A DNA stretch of 64,000 nucleotides from Flavobacterium sp. SUN052 (GCF_028867935.1 NZ_JAPQNS010000001.1:496001-560000); one strand, 5' to 3'. Shown: positions 9,334-18,703, numbered from the stretch's first letter. Program-made: numbers and translations. The notes: generated by a model from the sequence alone, not told the origin.

Positions 9334-10344
9334 TTACTTCGCCACTAACACGGCTGGAAGCAGATAGCCATAGAGCCGGGTGGCAACCAGGGCATTCGTG
9401 GGGCCGCTAAACTCCCGGGCCTGAGTTACATAGCCATTGGTATCGAATACATACGTAAAATAGCCATTATACTGAATCTGGGTGTTTCTAAGTTGAGTCA
9501 TCGTTACCTGCTGCACCAAATGCGTACTAGGAGAACCAAAAATCGGTAGGCAAGGGTCAGGTGGAACAACGTTGGGCAGATACGGATCAGGGGGATACGT
9601 ATTGGGTAAATACGGATCGGGCGGAATACTAGTAGGCTGGTAGGGGTCAGGAGGAACGCCATAAAAAAGGTTCGAAAAGTCTGCGTTCAGAGGGGCCAGA
9701 TCATTCAGCAAGGGCGTGTCTGTAGGTCGATCACCAGGGGGATTATGATCAGCGGGCGGATTGTGAAGGCTATACGAAAAGTTGATAGCAAGGCTGGCTG
9801 CGCCCGTTAGATCATAAGTAATCGCCTGGCTTAGATCGTTAGCGGTGTTGAAGGTATAGGTGATTTTAGACCGGTTATTTTTGCTGGCCCGAGTTATCAT
9901 CTGCCCCAAGGTGTTATACGTATAAGTCCAGCCTGTTTCAATCCCGGTTCGGCTGTTGCCATACCAGATATGCCGCGATTCGATACAACGTTGGTTTGAA
10001 TCGATTATAAAATTAATGACCCCAACCAATGTGCTGCCCCGGTACGATTTGGCCGTTATGACCCCCGGACTATAGGTGTAATAAACATTGTCGGCCGGGT
10101 AGGCTACCGGACCAGGCGCATACGTTGCGCGCTGAAGTCGCCCATCGGTCTGATAGGTAAGGCTAGCCTGCCCGTGTCTAGTAAGTGTAGCTCCCGCCGT
10201 AGCGGCTCTGGCTAGAGAACTGGCTGCTTGAGAGTTCCTGACTGGACCATCCGGCGAAAACAGCGTTTTGTCCTGACATCCAGTCAGGCCGACCGAAACA
10301 GCCAAACTGAGGGCCGCAGTAAATTTTCGAAAAAAAGGGTTCAT
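9334..10344 (-). CDS. Lipoprotein with YD-like repeats and a Pro-rich decapeptide repeat
   Basis: A lipoprotein signal (SLAVSVGLTGC, lipid Cys at about residue 21) anchors it to the outer or inner membrane. The mature part has tyrosine/threonine-rich beta repeats such as WTYTYNTLGQMITRA and FTYVFDTNGYVTQA, in the style of YD/RHS repeats and DUF4595-like lipoproteins. Between them lie four ten-residue units of the form xPPDPYLPNx, encoded by a 30-bp tandem repeat. The start is placed at the ATG at 10344, because longer readings put 46 unlikely residues before the signal peptide. Function unknown; perhaps binding at the cell surface. Confidence 0.78.
   Translation of the reverse strand: MNPFFRKFTAALSLAVSVGLTGCQDKTLFSPDGPVRNSQAASSLARAATAGATLTRHGQASLTYQTDGRLQRATYAPGPVAYPADNVYYTYSPGVITAKSYRGSTLVGVINFIIDSNQRCIESRHIWYGNSRTGIETGWTYTYNTLGQMITRASKNNRSKITYTFNTANDLSQAITYDLTGAASLAINFSYSLHNPPADHNPPGDRPTDTPLLNDLAPLNADFSNLFYGVPPDPYQPTSIPPDPYLPNTYPPDPYLPNVVPPDPCLPIFGSPSTHLVQQVTMTQLRNTQIQYNGYFTYVFDTNGYVTQAREFSGPTNALVATRLYGYLLPAVLVAK
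9545..9664 (-). repeat. 30-bp tandem repeat, four units, in frame
   Basis: Units at 9545-9574, 9575-9604, 9605-9634 and 9635-9664 share the core TACGGATCnGGnGG and encode the decapeptide PPDPY(L/Q)P. The outer units have diverged (one reads PPDPC). Because the unit is a multiple of three, copy-number changes would keep the frame. Confidence 0.9.
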
Positions 10345-10750
10345 TAGTACTGTTGTTTGAGTTGAGGGCCAGACATCTTGACCGGCTTTTTTGCACGTGT
10401 GTCTGTTAATAGACAATGCAAAGCTCACCAGACCATGAACCGCAACCAATGACCAATGTACCGAAGGTAGCTTTGGCCGCATAACTCACTCCAAACAGGC
10501 TGTAGTTGGCAGCGACCCTTCTGGAAAAGAGGGGTTATAAAGCCAATGGGATTCGGGTAAACGCTAAACCTGTAAACAATATCCCGTGTATTTTAGTAGG
10601 ATAAACAGAGAGATGGTTGACTCAATAGGTCTTCGTGCTTTCTCATAGGTTGGTGTTCTAACATGCGATACCACCCGTTTATTTTTTATTAACTTTCGGC
10701 GATTAATCTGTGATTCTAAATCCGCGATCAGACCGACTGTCAAGTAACTT
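10345..10750. other. Divergent intergenic region before glgB
   Basis: These 406 bases separate the lipoprotein gene (leftward) and the branching enzyme gene (rightward). I see no gene. TAACTTTC at 10690-10697 differs from TAnnTTTG by its last base and lies 54 bases before the glgB ATG, making it a possible -7 element. The rest is unremarkable AT-rich sequence. Confidence 0.3.
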
Positions 10751-12790
10751 ATGGCAAAAAGAACTCCTGCTTCTGATACTGAAAAACCCCAGAAAGCACC
10801 CCGCAAACCCAAAGCGGATACACAACCGATCACTCAGAGCGCCGAAATCACTACGCCTGAAACCCCACAAACGGCTCCGGTAGTTGCCTCTGGCCCATAT
10901 TCCCGCTTCACCGACTTCGATATTCATCTGTTCCGGTCTGGAAAGCACCACCGATTGTATGAAAAATTTGGCTCACATGTAGTCGAACATAACGGCGTTA
11001 TCGGTACGTATTTCGCTGTGTGGGCCCCTTCGGCTCGGTATGTGTCGGTGATTGGTGATTTCAATGGCTGGGATAAGGGCAGCAACACCATGAATGTTCG
11101 CTGGGACGGATCAGGTATATGGGAGCTTTTTGTCCCGGATACAGGAAACGGGCTTACCTATAAATATTTTATTGTTCATGAAGGTGGACGCGAAGTTGAA
11201 AAAGGCGATCCCTATGCGCACTTATGGGAAGTACCGCCCCTCACAGCCTCGCGCGTGTGGGATACCTATTATGAATGGGATGATGCCGAATGGATGCAGA
11301 ACCGAGGTGCCAAAAATTCCCTGAATGCTCCTTTCTCCGTCTACGAAGTTCATCTGTCATCATGGAAACGGGACCCCAGCAACCCCGAGCGTGAACTGAG
11401 TTACGGTGAAATTGCGGATGCACTAGTACCCTACGTGCAGGATATGGGATTTACGCACGTTGAGTTCATGCCTATAATGCAGTACCCATACGCACCCTCG
11501 TGGGGTTACCAGATTACGGGGTATTATGCCCCCAGCAGTCGATTTGGCTCCCCTCAGGATTTCATGCGCCTGATCGAAAGACTTCACCAGGCAGGTGTGG
11601 GCGTTATTCTGGACTGGGTGCCGTCGCACTTCCCCGGCGATGCCCACGGTTTATATGAATTTGACGGATCGCACCTATACGAACACCCCGATCCGCGCAA
11701 AGGCTACCATCCCGACTGGAAATCGTACATTTTCAATTACGGCCGGCCCGAAGTTCGCTCGTTTCTGTTGTCTAATGCCCTATTCTGGCTCGACCGCTGT
11801 CATGCCGATGGGTTACGGGTAGATGCCGTTGCATCGATGTTGTATCTCGATTACTCGCGCAATGCAGGGGAGTGGGAGCCAAACATGTTCGGAGGTCGCG
11901 AAAACCTGGATGCCATTTCTCTTTTCAAAGAACTGAACGAAGCGGTTTATAAGGAATTCCCTGATGTACAGACTATCGCTGAAGAATCAACAGCCTTTCC
12001 TGGTGTATCGCGTCCCGTTTACACAGGCGGTTTGGGCTTCGGCATGAAGTGGATGATGGGTTGGATGAACGACACACTGCGGTATTTCGAGCGCGACCCG
12101 GCTTTCCGCAAATTCCACCAGGACGAATTGACGTTTAGTACGGTGTATGGGTTTACGGAGAACTTCATGTTGCCGCTTTCACACGATGAGGTGGTTTACG
12201 GTAAGAAATCACTGGTAAGCAAAATGCCCGGCGACGAGTGGCAGCGGTTTGCCAACCTGCGACTACTATTCTCCTATATGTTCACGCACTCGGGTACCAA
12301 ACTTGTGTTTATGGGTGGCGAATTTGGCCAGACTGCTGAATGGAAATTCGACACCAGTCTCGATTGGCACCTGCTCGACCATGCTCCCCACAGAGGCATG
12401 GCAGCCTGTGTAAAAGCGCTAAACAAGCTGTACCGTTCAGAACCAGCTCTGTTTGACAAAGCGTTTGCGGAAGATGGCTTCGAGTGGATCGATACGACCG
12501 ATCGTGAGAACAGTATCATCACCTACGCCCGTAAAGGAAACCACCCCGACATGGCGCTGGTTGTCGTATTGAATATGACGCCTATCCCCCGTTCCGATTA
12601 CCGGATTGGAGCACCGGCGGCAGGCACTTATGCGGAGATATTCAATTCTGATGCCCATGAGTTCTACGGGAGTGGTGTTACTAATGCTGAGCCAATACAG
12701 ACAGAAAATGAGCATTGGCATGGAAAGGCAAACTCACTACGAATAAATATTCCGCCTTTGGGCGCAGCTGTGTTTAAAGCGAAAGTATAG
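10751..12790 (+). CDS. glgB: 1,4-alpha-glucan branching enzyme
   Basis: The enzyme cuts alpha-1,4 glucan chains and rejoins them in alpha-1,6 linkage, making glycogen branches. After a disordered Lys/Pro/Thr-rich leader of about 45 residues come a CBM48 beta-sandwich (YFAVWAPSARYVSVIGDFNG), the GH13 barrel and a C-terminal beta domain. Catalytic residues are the nucleophile Asp358 (GLRVDAV), the acid/base Glu411 (IAEEST) and Asp479 (SHDEVVYG). The leader is longer than in most homologues and looks non-enzymatic. No other glycogen genes are adjacent, so the gene is an orphan here. A strong terminator follows. Confidence 0.95.
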   Translation: MAKRTPASDTEKPQKAPRKPKADTQPITQSAEITTPETPQTAPVVASGPYSRFTDFDIHLFRSGKHHRLYEKFGSHVVEHNGVIGTYFAVWAPSARYVSVIGDFNGWDKGSNTMNVRWDGSGIWELFVPDTGNGLTYKYFIVHEGGREVEKGDPYAHLWEVPPLTASRVWDTYYEWDDAEWMQNRGAKNSLNAPFSVYEVHLSSWKRDPSNPERELSYGEIADALVPYVQDMGFTHVEFMPIMQYPYAPSWGYQITGYYAPSSRFGSPQDFMRLIERLHQAGVGVILDWVPSHFPGDAHGLYEFDGSHLYEHPDPRKGYHPDWKSYIFNYGRPEVRSFLLSNALFWLDRCHADGLRVDAVASMLYLDYSRNAGEWEPNMFGGRENLDAISLFKELNEAVYKEFPDVQTIAEESTAFPGVSRPVYTGGLGFGMKWMMGWMNDTLRYFERDPAFRKFHQDELTFSTVYGFTENFMLPLSHDEVVYGKKSLVSKMPGDEWQRFANLRLLFSYMFTHSGTKLVFMGGEFGQTAEWKFDTSLDWHLLDHAPHRGMAACVKALNKLYRSEPALFDKAFAEDGFEWIDTTDRENSIITYARKGNHPDMALVVVLNMTPIPRSDYRIGAPAAGTYAEIFNSDAHEFYGSGVTNAEPIQTENEHWHGKANSLRINIPPLGAAVFKAKV

Positions 12791-12803
12791 AATAAACTTT
12801 CAC

Positions 12804-12842
12804 ACAAACAGCCCCGGCAAGTATCTTGCTGGGGCTGTTTGT
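12804..12842 (+). terminator. Intrinsic terminator after glgB
   Basis: An 18-bp stem (ACAAACAGCCCC... pairing with ...GGGGCTGTTTGT, one mismatch) has a three-base loop, 13 bases after the glgB stop. Confidence 0.88.
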
Positions 12843-13038
12843 ATAATATAGGTATTCATTGAATGTAAAACAGAGTGTATAGAAAAATCTAAATTGTTTT
12901 ATTTGTTTACTTATGGGGGTGATTAAATGCCGTTCCTGAAATTTAACCTCGATCTATGGTGCCACCTTCTACCCAAAGGTGTAATTTTAGGGGTTAAAAC
13001 GAGCTAAGTACCTACCAACCTTTAATTTGTATTAAATT

Positions 13039-14379
13039 ATGATGCGACGTTTTCTGACGCTGGCCGTTGGGGTTTTCGGAATGGGGCTGTGTATGTCGGC
13101 CACTGCCCAGCAAACTGCCGCTGATTATTTCGAAAGTGGGATAACAAAAAGTAAAGCAAATGATTTTGCCGGGGCGTTACAGGCTTTCAGTATGGCCATC
13201 ACCATGAACCCCGAAAATGCCCCTAGTTACTACAACCGGGGCCTCGCCAAAGCAAATCTCAAAGATCACCGGGGCGCTATCATGGATTATGACCGGGCAA
13301 TCGATCTCAACCCTAAAGATGCGTATGCATTTCTGAGCCGGGGAGTAAGCAAGAGCAAACAAGACGATCACAGAGCCGCTACGCTCGACTTTGGCCGAGC
13401 CATTGAACTAAGTCCCGACGATCCGCAAGCCTATTACAACCGGGGTGTTAGCCGCAGCCGCCTGGATCAGTATCGGGGAGCTTTACAGGATTTCAACCGA
13501 ACCATCGAACTGGAACCCAATAATATCAATGCCTATTACGCGCGCGGGCTCACCAAACAAAAGTTGGAAGATTGGAGCGGTAGCCTGGCCGATTTTACAA
13601 AAGTAGCCGAACTGAACCCAAAACGGGGGCAGGCTTACGCGGGTCGGGGAGAGTCTAAAATTCGACTGAACGATTTTGCTGGTGCCGTGCTCGATCTGAA
13701 TAAGGCCATTGAATTTGATGGTAACGACGGAGAATCGTACTACAATCGCGGGTTTGCAAAGAGCAAGCTAGAGGATTACAAAGGAGCTTATGCCGATTAT
13801 GACAAGGCAGTAGCTATACGCGCTACCAATTACAAAGCCTATTATGGACGGGGTTTCTGCCGCAGCAAACTGAACGACCAGAAAGGGGCTATTCAGGATT
13901 TCAATACAGCGGTGGAAATGAACAATGCCAATGCCGAAAGCAAAGTTTATTACACTGGACCCATCACCCGACCTATTTTGGATAATCTGCGCAACGTGGT
14001 GCAGGAACGTAACAAAATCAACGATTTGTCAGCAGAACGCTCGGAAGCATTTTTCAGCCGGGCGGTTAGTCGTAATAAGCAAGGGGATGCCAAAACGGCA
14101 ATGATTGACCTCAACAAGGCTATTGAACTGAATCCAACCTACGCCGAAGCTTATTTTACACGGGGTATTATCCGCTCGCAACAGGGGGATCAGAAAGGGG
14201 CCATCACCGATTGCAACAGCGCTATCAAGCTCAATCCTCGCTATGCGGAGGTGTTCTATGTGAGGGGAATTATTAAGCACAGCCTTGGCGATGAAAATGC
14301 CGGTTGTCTTGACCTCTCAAAGGCAGGCGAATTAGGGTACACTCCTGCTTACAAGGTGATTAGCGAATATTGTAATTAA
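13039..14379 (+). CDS. Secreted tetratricopeptide repeat protein
   Basis: A signal peptide (residues 1-24, ending TAQ) is followed by about eleven TPR units with the pattern AYYNRGxAKxxLxDxxGAxxDxxxAI, packed without long linkers. The array is interrupted around residues 305-335 by a non-TPR segment (YYTGPITRPILDNLRNV) before three or four more repeats. Such proteins are periplasmic or surface scaffolds for protein-protein contacts; no partner can be named. The 194 bases before the gene are AT-rich and free of genes, and a perfect terminator follows, so the gene is monocistronic. Confidence 0.85.
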   Translation: MMRRFLTLAVGVFGMGLCMSATAQQTAADYFESGITKSKANDFAGALQAFSMAITMNPENAPSYYNRGLAKANLKDHRGAIMDYDRAIDLNPKDAYAFLSRGVSKSKQDDHRAATLDFGRAIELSPDDPQAYYNRGVSRSRLDQYRGALQDFNRTIELEPNNINAYYARGLTKQKLEDWSGSLADFTKVAELNPKRGQAYAGRGESKIRLNDFAGAVLDLNKAIEFDGNDGESYYNRGFAKSKLEDYKGAYADYDKAVAIRATNYKAYYGRGFCRSKLNDQKGAIQDFNTAVEMNNANAESKVYYTGPITRPILDNLRNVVQERNKINDLSAERSEAFFSRAVSRNKQGDAKTAMIDLNKAIELNPTYAEAYFTRGIIRSQQGDQKGAITDCNSAIKLNPRYAEVFYVRGIIKHSLGDENAGCLDLSKAGELGYTPAYKVISEYCN

Positions 14380-14397
14380 GGCAGGAAAGCAAAAAAT

Positions 14398-14444
14398 GAA
14401 AAAAGGGGCTGACGCAAACTAATCATGCGTCAGCCCCTTTTTTC
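14398..14444. terminator. Perfect bidirectional terminator (19-bp stem)
   Basis: GAAAAAAGGGGCTGACGCA pairs perfectly with TGCGTCAGCCCCTTTTTTC around a 9-base loop. T-runs exist on both strands, so it serves the TPR gene and the convergent AMP nucleosidase gene. Confidence 0.95.
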
Positions 14445-14455
14445 ATTCCACCTTA

Positions 14456-15229
14456 TTATTCAAACCGCATATGCTTCACCGATTCGCCGGAATGGGCTAA
14501 TTCCTGGAGGGAATCGATACCAATTTGTAAGTGCTTTTCTACGAAGTTGGTTGTTACGCGTTTGTCGCTTTCTTCCGTTTTGACTCCCTCAGGTACCATT
14601 GGGTTATCAGATACGAGTAATAAAGCGCCGTGAGGAATGGAGTTGGCAAACCCAACCGTAAAAATGGTTGCCGTTTCCATATCAATGGCCATGGCGCGGG
14701 TTTCGCGGAGGTACTCTTTAAATACTTCGTCGTGTTCCCAGATGCGCCGGTTGGTGGTGTAAACGGTGCCTGTCCAGTAATCCATCTCGTGCTTCTTGAT
14801 CATCGACGATACGGCTCGCTGTAAGCGGAACGAAGGCAAGGCCGGAATCTCAGGACGCATGTAGTCGTTACTGGTTCCATCGCCCCGGATGGCGGCAATG
14901 GGTAAAATAAGGTCGCCGAGTTGCGTTGACCGTTTCAGACCTCCGCACTTACCCAGAAAGAGTACGGCTTTAGGACTAATGGCTGACAAGAGATCCATAA
15001 CTGTAGCAGCCATGGCACTGCCCATTCCAAAATTGATGATCGTGACATTGTTGGCGGTGGCCGTTTGCATGGCCCGCCCAAGACCGTAAATTTCTACCTC
15101 AAATTTGGTGGCAAAGAGTTCAACATAATTGATGAAGTTGGTTAGCAGGATGTACTCGCCAAACTGCTCGATAGGGGTTCCCGTATAGCGGGGAAGCCAA
15201 TTTTGTACGATGTCGTCTTTCGTTTTCAT
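14456..15229 (-). CDS. amn: AMP nucleosidase
   Basis: The enzyme cleaves AMP to adenine and ribose 5-phosphate, controlling adenylate pools. The 257-residue protein is the short Bacteroidetes-type form, consisting of the nucleoside-phosphorylase fold without the long N-terminal domain of E. coli Amn. Key motifs are INFGMGSAMAA, FLGKCGGL...GDLILP, DMETATIF (Glu185) and LLVSDNP. The start is the ATG at 15229 (MKTKDDIVQNWLP); an upstream in-frame extension is only the antisense of the HsdR_N-like gene. It diverges from that gene with 12 bases between start codons. Confidence 0.9.
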   Translation of the reverse strand: MKTKDDIVQNWLPRYTGTPIEQFGEYILLTNFINYVELFATKFEVEIYGLGRAMQTATANNVTIINFGMGSAMAATVMDLLSAISPKAVLFLGKCGGLKRSTQLGDLILPIAAIRGDGTSNDYMRPEIPALPSFRLQRAVSSMIKKHEMDYWTGTVYTTNRRIWEHDEVFKEYLRETRAMAIDMETATIFTVGFANSIPHGALLLVSDNPMVPEGVKTEESDKRVTTNFVEKHLQIGIDSLQELAHSGESVKHMRFE

Positions 15230-15237
15230 TAATTTTG
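15230..15237 (+). promoter_or_regulatory. -7 element abutting the HsdR_N start codon
   Basis: TAATTTTG fits TAnnTTTG and ends five bases before the ATG at 15242, the same spacing as at 7100-7112. The mRNA would be leaderless or nearly so. The corresponding -33 region would lie inside the divergent amn gene. Confidence 0.5.
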
Positions 15238-15241
15238 ATCC

Positions 15242-15685
15242 ATGGACACGCTCAACCTGCCCCCGTTTGGGCATAAAATTAGTGAGATTGGTGGGAAGAC
15301 TCATATTTTCGACCCACTTCGCCGAAAGTACGTTCGCCTGACCCCCGAAGAATGGGTCCGTCAACACATGGTTCACTTGTTGCTGAACCATTATCAGTAT
15401 CCTAAAGCACTGATGCAATGCGAAGGTGGGCTTACCCTCAACCAGGCTCAAAAACGGACGGACCTTGTTGTATTCAATCGAGAGGGTCAACCGTTTCTGA
15501 TTGTCGAGTGTAAAGCTCCTCATATTGTGCTGAACCAAAGTGTGTTTGATCAGATAGCCCGTTACAACCACGTTCACCGTGCCCCATACCTGATTGTAAC
15601 CAATGGCTTAACGCATTATTGCTGCTGTATTGACCACCAGACCGCAGGTATTACGTTTCTGGATGATTTCCCGGCGTTTGTGTAA
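15242..15685 (+). CDS. HsdR N-terminal-like PD-(D/E)xK nuclease domain protein
   Basis: A stand-alone 147-residue protein equivalent to the N-terminal nuclease domain of type I restriction R subunits (HSDR_N_2). The probable catalytic set is visible: Asp74 (RTDLVVF), Glu89 and Lys91 (VECKAP). No helicase, HsdM or HsdS gene is nearby, so it is not a restriction system by itself. Single-domain versions of this type are common in Bacteroidetes genomes and may serve DNA repair or another housekeeping role, which is inference. It may form an operon with the GNAT gene 17 bases downstream. Confidence 0.85.
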   Translation: MDTLNLPPFGHKISEIGGKTHIFDPLRRKYVRLTPEEWVRQHMVHLLLNHYQYPKALMQCEGGLTLNQAQKRTDLVVFNREGQPFLIVECKAPHIVLNQSVFDQIARYNHVHRAPYLIVTNGLTHYCCCIDHQTAGITFLDDFPAFV

Positions 15686-15702
15686 GCGGCTGCCTTTGAA
15701 CC

Positions 15703-16140
15703 ATGATTCGTCCCTATAAACCCACAGATCTCGACTCACTTGTGTCCATTTTTCGCCAGAATACCCCCGTGTATTTTGCCGAGCACGAAGAAGCTGATCT
15801 GGTCGATTATTTGACAAATCTGAAAAACCCACAGCTCGTATTTGTAGAAGGCGATACGATTCTGGGTACGGCAGGCTATTACCTAGCCGAAAACGAAAAT
15901 ACAGGCCGAATCGCCTGGGTATTTGTAGCACCACACAGTCATGGGAAGGGAGTGGGACGACAACTGATGGACTATTGTTTGGCTGCTATACGGCAGTCTC
16001 CCTATGTACAAACGATAGGCGTCCGTACGTCCCAACATGCTAATTCATTTTTTGCCCGGTTTGGTTTTACCGAGATCGACTTTATCCCCGATTTCTGGGC
16101 TCCGGGAATCCATTTATACCAAATGGAAATGCCCGCCTGA
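15703..16140 (+). CDS. GNAT family N-acetyltransferase
   Basis: The 145-residue single-domain acetyltransferase starts MIRPYKPTDLDSLVSIF. The acetyl-CoA motif A is the segment VFVAPHSHGKGVGRQLMDYC near residues 72-91. GNAT proteins move an acetyl group from acetyl-CoA to an amine; here the acceptor is unknown. The gene follows the HsdR_N-like gene by 17 bases on the same strand and converges with the DUF2279 gene 10 bases away, with no obvious terminator between. Confidence 0.85.
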   Translation: MIRPYKPTDLDSLVSIFRQNTPVYFAEHEEADLVDYLTNLKNPQLVFVEGDTILGTAGYYLAENENTGRIAWVFVAPHSHGKGVGRQLMDYCLAAIRQSPYVQTIGVRTSQHANSFFARFGFTEIDFIPDFWAPGIHLYQMEMPA

Positions 16141-16150
16141 CGCTGGTCGC

Positions 16151-17098
16151 TTAATCTTTGTTGACCAGAAAAGCATGAAACCGCACGCCATTGATACGGT
16201 TGTACTCGATGGACGGGGCTGCTATTTTGAAAAACTGGGCTGTGCCAATGAACCGCTGCGCTGAAGGTGAAAACGCCTGGATACGCGATAAATCAGCATC
16301 AGGGGAGAGGTAAAACTGACGACGACGTTCAAATTTGACCTCCTTTCCAGCGGCATCAACATAAGGCGGGTTTTCGTGCCCTCCGGTCATGCCGCTGCCA
16401 CTATACCCCACCGCTACATTGAGCCAGCGCGGAAACGATGGGCCAACCGGAAATGTACTGGCAATATTTAGGGAGAGCCAGTATTGCTGAGCATTGTAGT
16501 CTTTCAGCAATTGAATTCCGGTCGTTTTCCCGAGCAAATTAGGACGATAGGGGGCATATATACTTTTACGCCAGCCGTATTTGAGTTGTACAAGTTGGTT
16601 GCCAAAGGCGTACTGCTGGCCAACAAATAGGGCCGTTCCGGCTACGTTGGCCAACATATCCCCTTTCGAAAACCCCCAGCCTTCGGCTGTTCCATCAAAT
16701 ATTTCGAGTGTTGTTTGAAAGAGCAGTGCCAGCGCTCCACCAGTGATTGTGGCTGCGCGATCATTGACCCCTGTCCACCGAAAGAGTTCATAACCACCCC
16801 GACTCATTAGATACGAAGTGGCGGCATGCCCCACTTTATCCATTTGGAGCCATTCGCCATTATCGTTGAAACTGTGAAAGGGTACCCGTTTTTTGTACCA
16901 CGCTTTACGTAGCAACAGCATGGTAGCCGTGTAAAAAACAGCCGAACTAACCACAACGCCTACCAGGCGGCCCTGATGAATGTCGGGCGAAGTGGGCGCA
17001 CCCGCGTTTATGGAAAGGGGAGAAGAGGGTAGGGGTTGGGCTTCACTACCCATTAATGAGAGAAGCCACAGAAGCCCGGCCAGCAAGCAGCGTCTCAT
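16151..17098 (-). CDS. DUF2279 family envelope protein
   Basis: A signal peptide (residues 1-20, ending SEAQ) precedes a 315-residue protein matching DUF2279 (YfiM-like) in length and motifs such as DKVGHAATSYLMSRGGYELF and GWGFSKGDMLANVAGTALF. These motifs suggest membrane-inserted hairpins around conserved His, Asp and Glu residues. Function unknown. The start codon follows the stop of the Wzi-like gene by only six bases, so the two probably form an operon for outer-membrane or capsule work. Confidence 0.8.
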   Translation of the reverse strand: MRRCLLAGLLWLLSLMGSEAQPLPSSPLSINAGAPTSPDIHQGRLVGVVVSSAVFYTATMLLLRKAWYKKRVPFHSFNDNGEWLQMDKVGHAATSYLMSRGGYELFRWTGVNDRAATITGGALALLFQTTLEIFDGTAEGWGFSKGDMLANVAGTALFVGQQYAFGNQLVQLKYGWRKSIYAPYRPNLLGKTTGIQLLKDYNAQQYWLSLNIASTFPVGPSFPRWLNVAVGYSGSGMTGGHENPPYVDAAGKEVKFERRRQFYLSPDADLSRIQAFSPSAQRFIGTAQFFKIAAPSIEYNRINGVRFHAFLVNKD

Positions 17099-17104
17099 GA
17101 AAGA

Positions 17105-18703
17105 TCAACGATAGTTGTTTTGGCCGTGGAAACCCCGGCTTACTCTGCCTTGGTTACCCGACTGCCGGATAATGCTCGACCAGTCCTTCCGAATACCGAT
17201 ATACGCTCCTACTGCCGAAGGATACAAATCGCCCTGATCCAGCGCCACCGAGCCTGTTAGCTGCAAGCCACCTAATATAGCGAAAGGAACAGCAAGAGTT
17301 GCAATGCCCGAAAACTGGTATTTGGCAGTTTTATAAGGTACCCGGTACGTACCTAAATTACGACTATACGAGACCTTTGTTTCGTAGGTGATAGGCCCAT
17401 CGAACAACGAGAGTCCATCGAGCGGAATAGATCCGGCAAGCCCTACATGAAACACCTGCACCCGATTGTTGTTGGTGTAACCGCCATAGGGTGGCTCGCC
17501 GTTGGGGCCAAGAGCTGGGTTAATAAAAGGTGTTCCGAGCGTTTGAGCGCGGTAAGCCCAGCCATCTCTAAACTGAGCGTGGTTAAAATAATCGACTCTG
17601 CCCCGCAACTTTGGATTAGTGATCACAAATTCGGGACCACCCTGACTGGTCGTGTTCAGAAACTCGAACAGCACCTGCCGCACAATGGCCCGGCTGTTGT
17701 TCGACCGAATGCGCAGACCATTCAAGCCATCGGCCAGGCTAACCCCGTAGAACAAAGCGCCCGTTTCGTAAGGGTTTTGGCGGTACAAATAAAACGAATG
17801 GGTTTTGCCAGTGTATTCAAACGCAAAATCGACTGAGCCGAGGTGATTACCTACCCGGTTAGTCAGATCAAAATCAGTATATTGACTTTGGTCGATTACG
17901 CCCGAGTTGACCGCCCGAAAGCCCGTAATAAGACTGAAATAGTCGCGGAGTCGAGCTGGTAAATACGGACTCGTTACCAAGCCTGAACCAACCAGGTCTT
18001 TGCTATATCCTCCCCAGACAACCTGATGATTGATACCTCCGTAAATGTGAAATTTGTGTTCAGGCTTACCAAGTCGGGCATACAGTGATTTTGAATGGAG
18101 CATCGTATGCTGCACATAACGCCCGCCCAGCCAGCCGTGGGCATAGCTGCCTTTAAACGCGATCCATCCTTTAGTAAACCCAACAGGTAAGTAGTTACGG
18201 ATTTCTAGTTGAATTTTAGGGACGGGTAATGCATTCCCCGACCAGGCATACGAACCCGATGAAAGTGTAGAATCTAACAGGCCCGCTATTTCCCGACGAC
18301 GGCCTACGTATAGTTCAAGATTGCGCCAACGGGCTTTTGCATAGGCTTCTGGTACGATCACCTGCCCATTTACGTAGCTCGTTGCTGAATTACCAACTAC
18401 TTGAAAACCCCCTCCCAATGATATACGGCGAAGGGCTAAACGAAGTGAATCATAATCTACAGAAGCACCGACCCGGAACGTGGAGTTGGGCGATTTGAGG
18501 GGCACAATACCGTATTGATTGCTGCGTAGCCAAAATGGAGTTTGCGTTCCCGACGAGGTATAATGCCCTACTTCGGCCATAACCTGAAGCGGCCGTTGAG
18601 CATACACTGTCGAATGACTAGCACATAATAAGGCTACCAGACTGATTAGCCCGGTTATGAAAAGGGACAGTCGTTGTGGAGAGTCAAATTGGGTTTTTGT
18701 CAC
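17105..18703 (-). CDS. Capsule assembly Wzi family outer-membrane beta-barrel
   Basis: The mature protein is rich in alternating aromatic/polar strands and begins RPLQVMAEVGHYTSSGTQTP, with WLRSNQYGIVP, as in Bacteroidetes proteins assigned to the Wzi family. E. coli Wzi is an outer-membrane lectin that attaches group 1 capsule. A signal peptide ending STVYAQ is clear. The start is ambiguous: a GTG at 18703 places the signal peptide right at the N-terminus, while an ATG at 18769 adds 22 residues that are themselves hydrophobic. I prefer 18703. It leads a two-gene operon with the DUF2279 gene. Confidence 0.8.
   Translation of the reverse strand: MTKTQFDSPQRLSLFITGLISLVALLCASHSTVYAQRPLQVMAEVGHYTSSGTQTPFWLRSNQYGIVPLKSPNSTFRVGASVDYDSLRLALRRISLGGGFQVVGNSATSYVNGQVIVPEAYAKARWRNLELYVGRRREIAGLLDSTLSSGSYAWSGNALPVPKIQLEIRNYLPVGFTKGWIAFKGSYAHGWLGGRYVQHTMLHSKSLYARLGKPEHKFHIYGGINHQVVWGGYSKDLVGSGLVTSPYLPARLRDYFSLITGFRAVNSGVIDQSQYTDFDLTNRVGNHLGSVDFAFEYTGKTHSFYLYRQNPYETGALFYGVSLADGLNGLRIRSNNSRAIVRQVLFEFLNTTSQGGPEFVITNPKLRGRVDYFNHAQFRDGWAYRAQTLGTPFINPALGPNGEPPYGGYTNNNRVQVFHVGLAGSIPLDGLSLFDGPITYETKVSYSRNLGTYRVPYKTAKYQFSGIATLAVPFAILGGLQLTGSVALDQGDLYPSAVGAYIGIRKDWSSIIRQSGNQGRVSRGFHGQNNYR

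Noticed and set aside
15230..15577. N-terminal extension of AMP nucleosidase
   Set aside because: The open frame is antisense to the HsdR_N-like gene, and the family starts at MKTKDDIVQ (15229).
15242..15685. Type I restriction system
   Set aside because: Only an HsdR N-terminal-like domain is present; there are no helicase, HsdM or HsdS genes around it.
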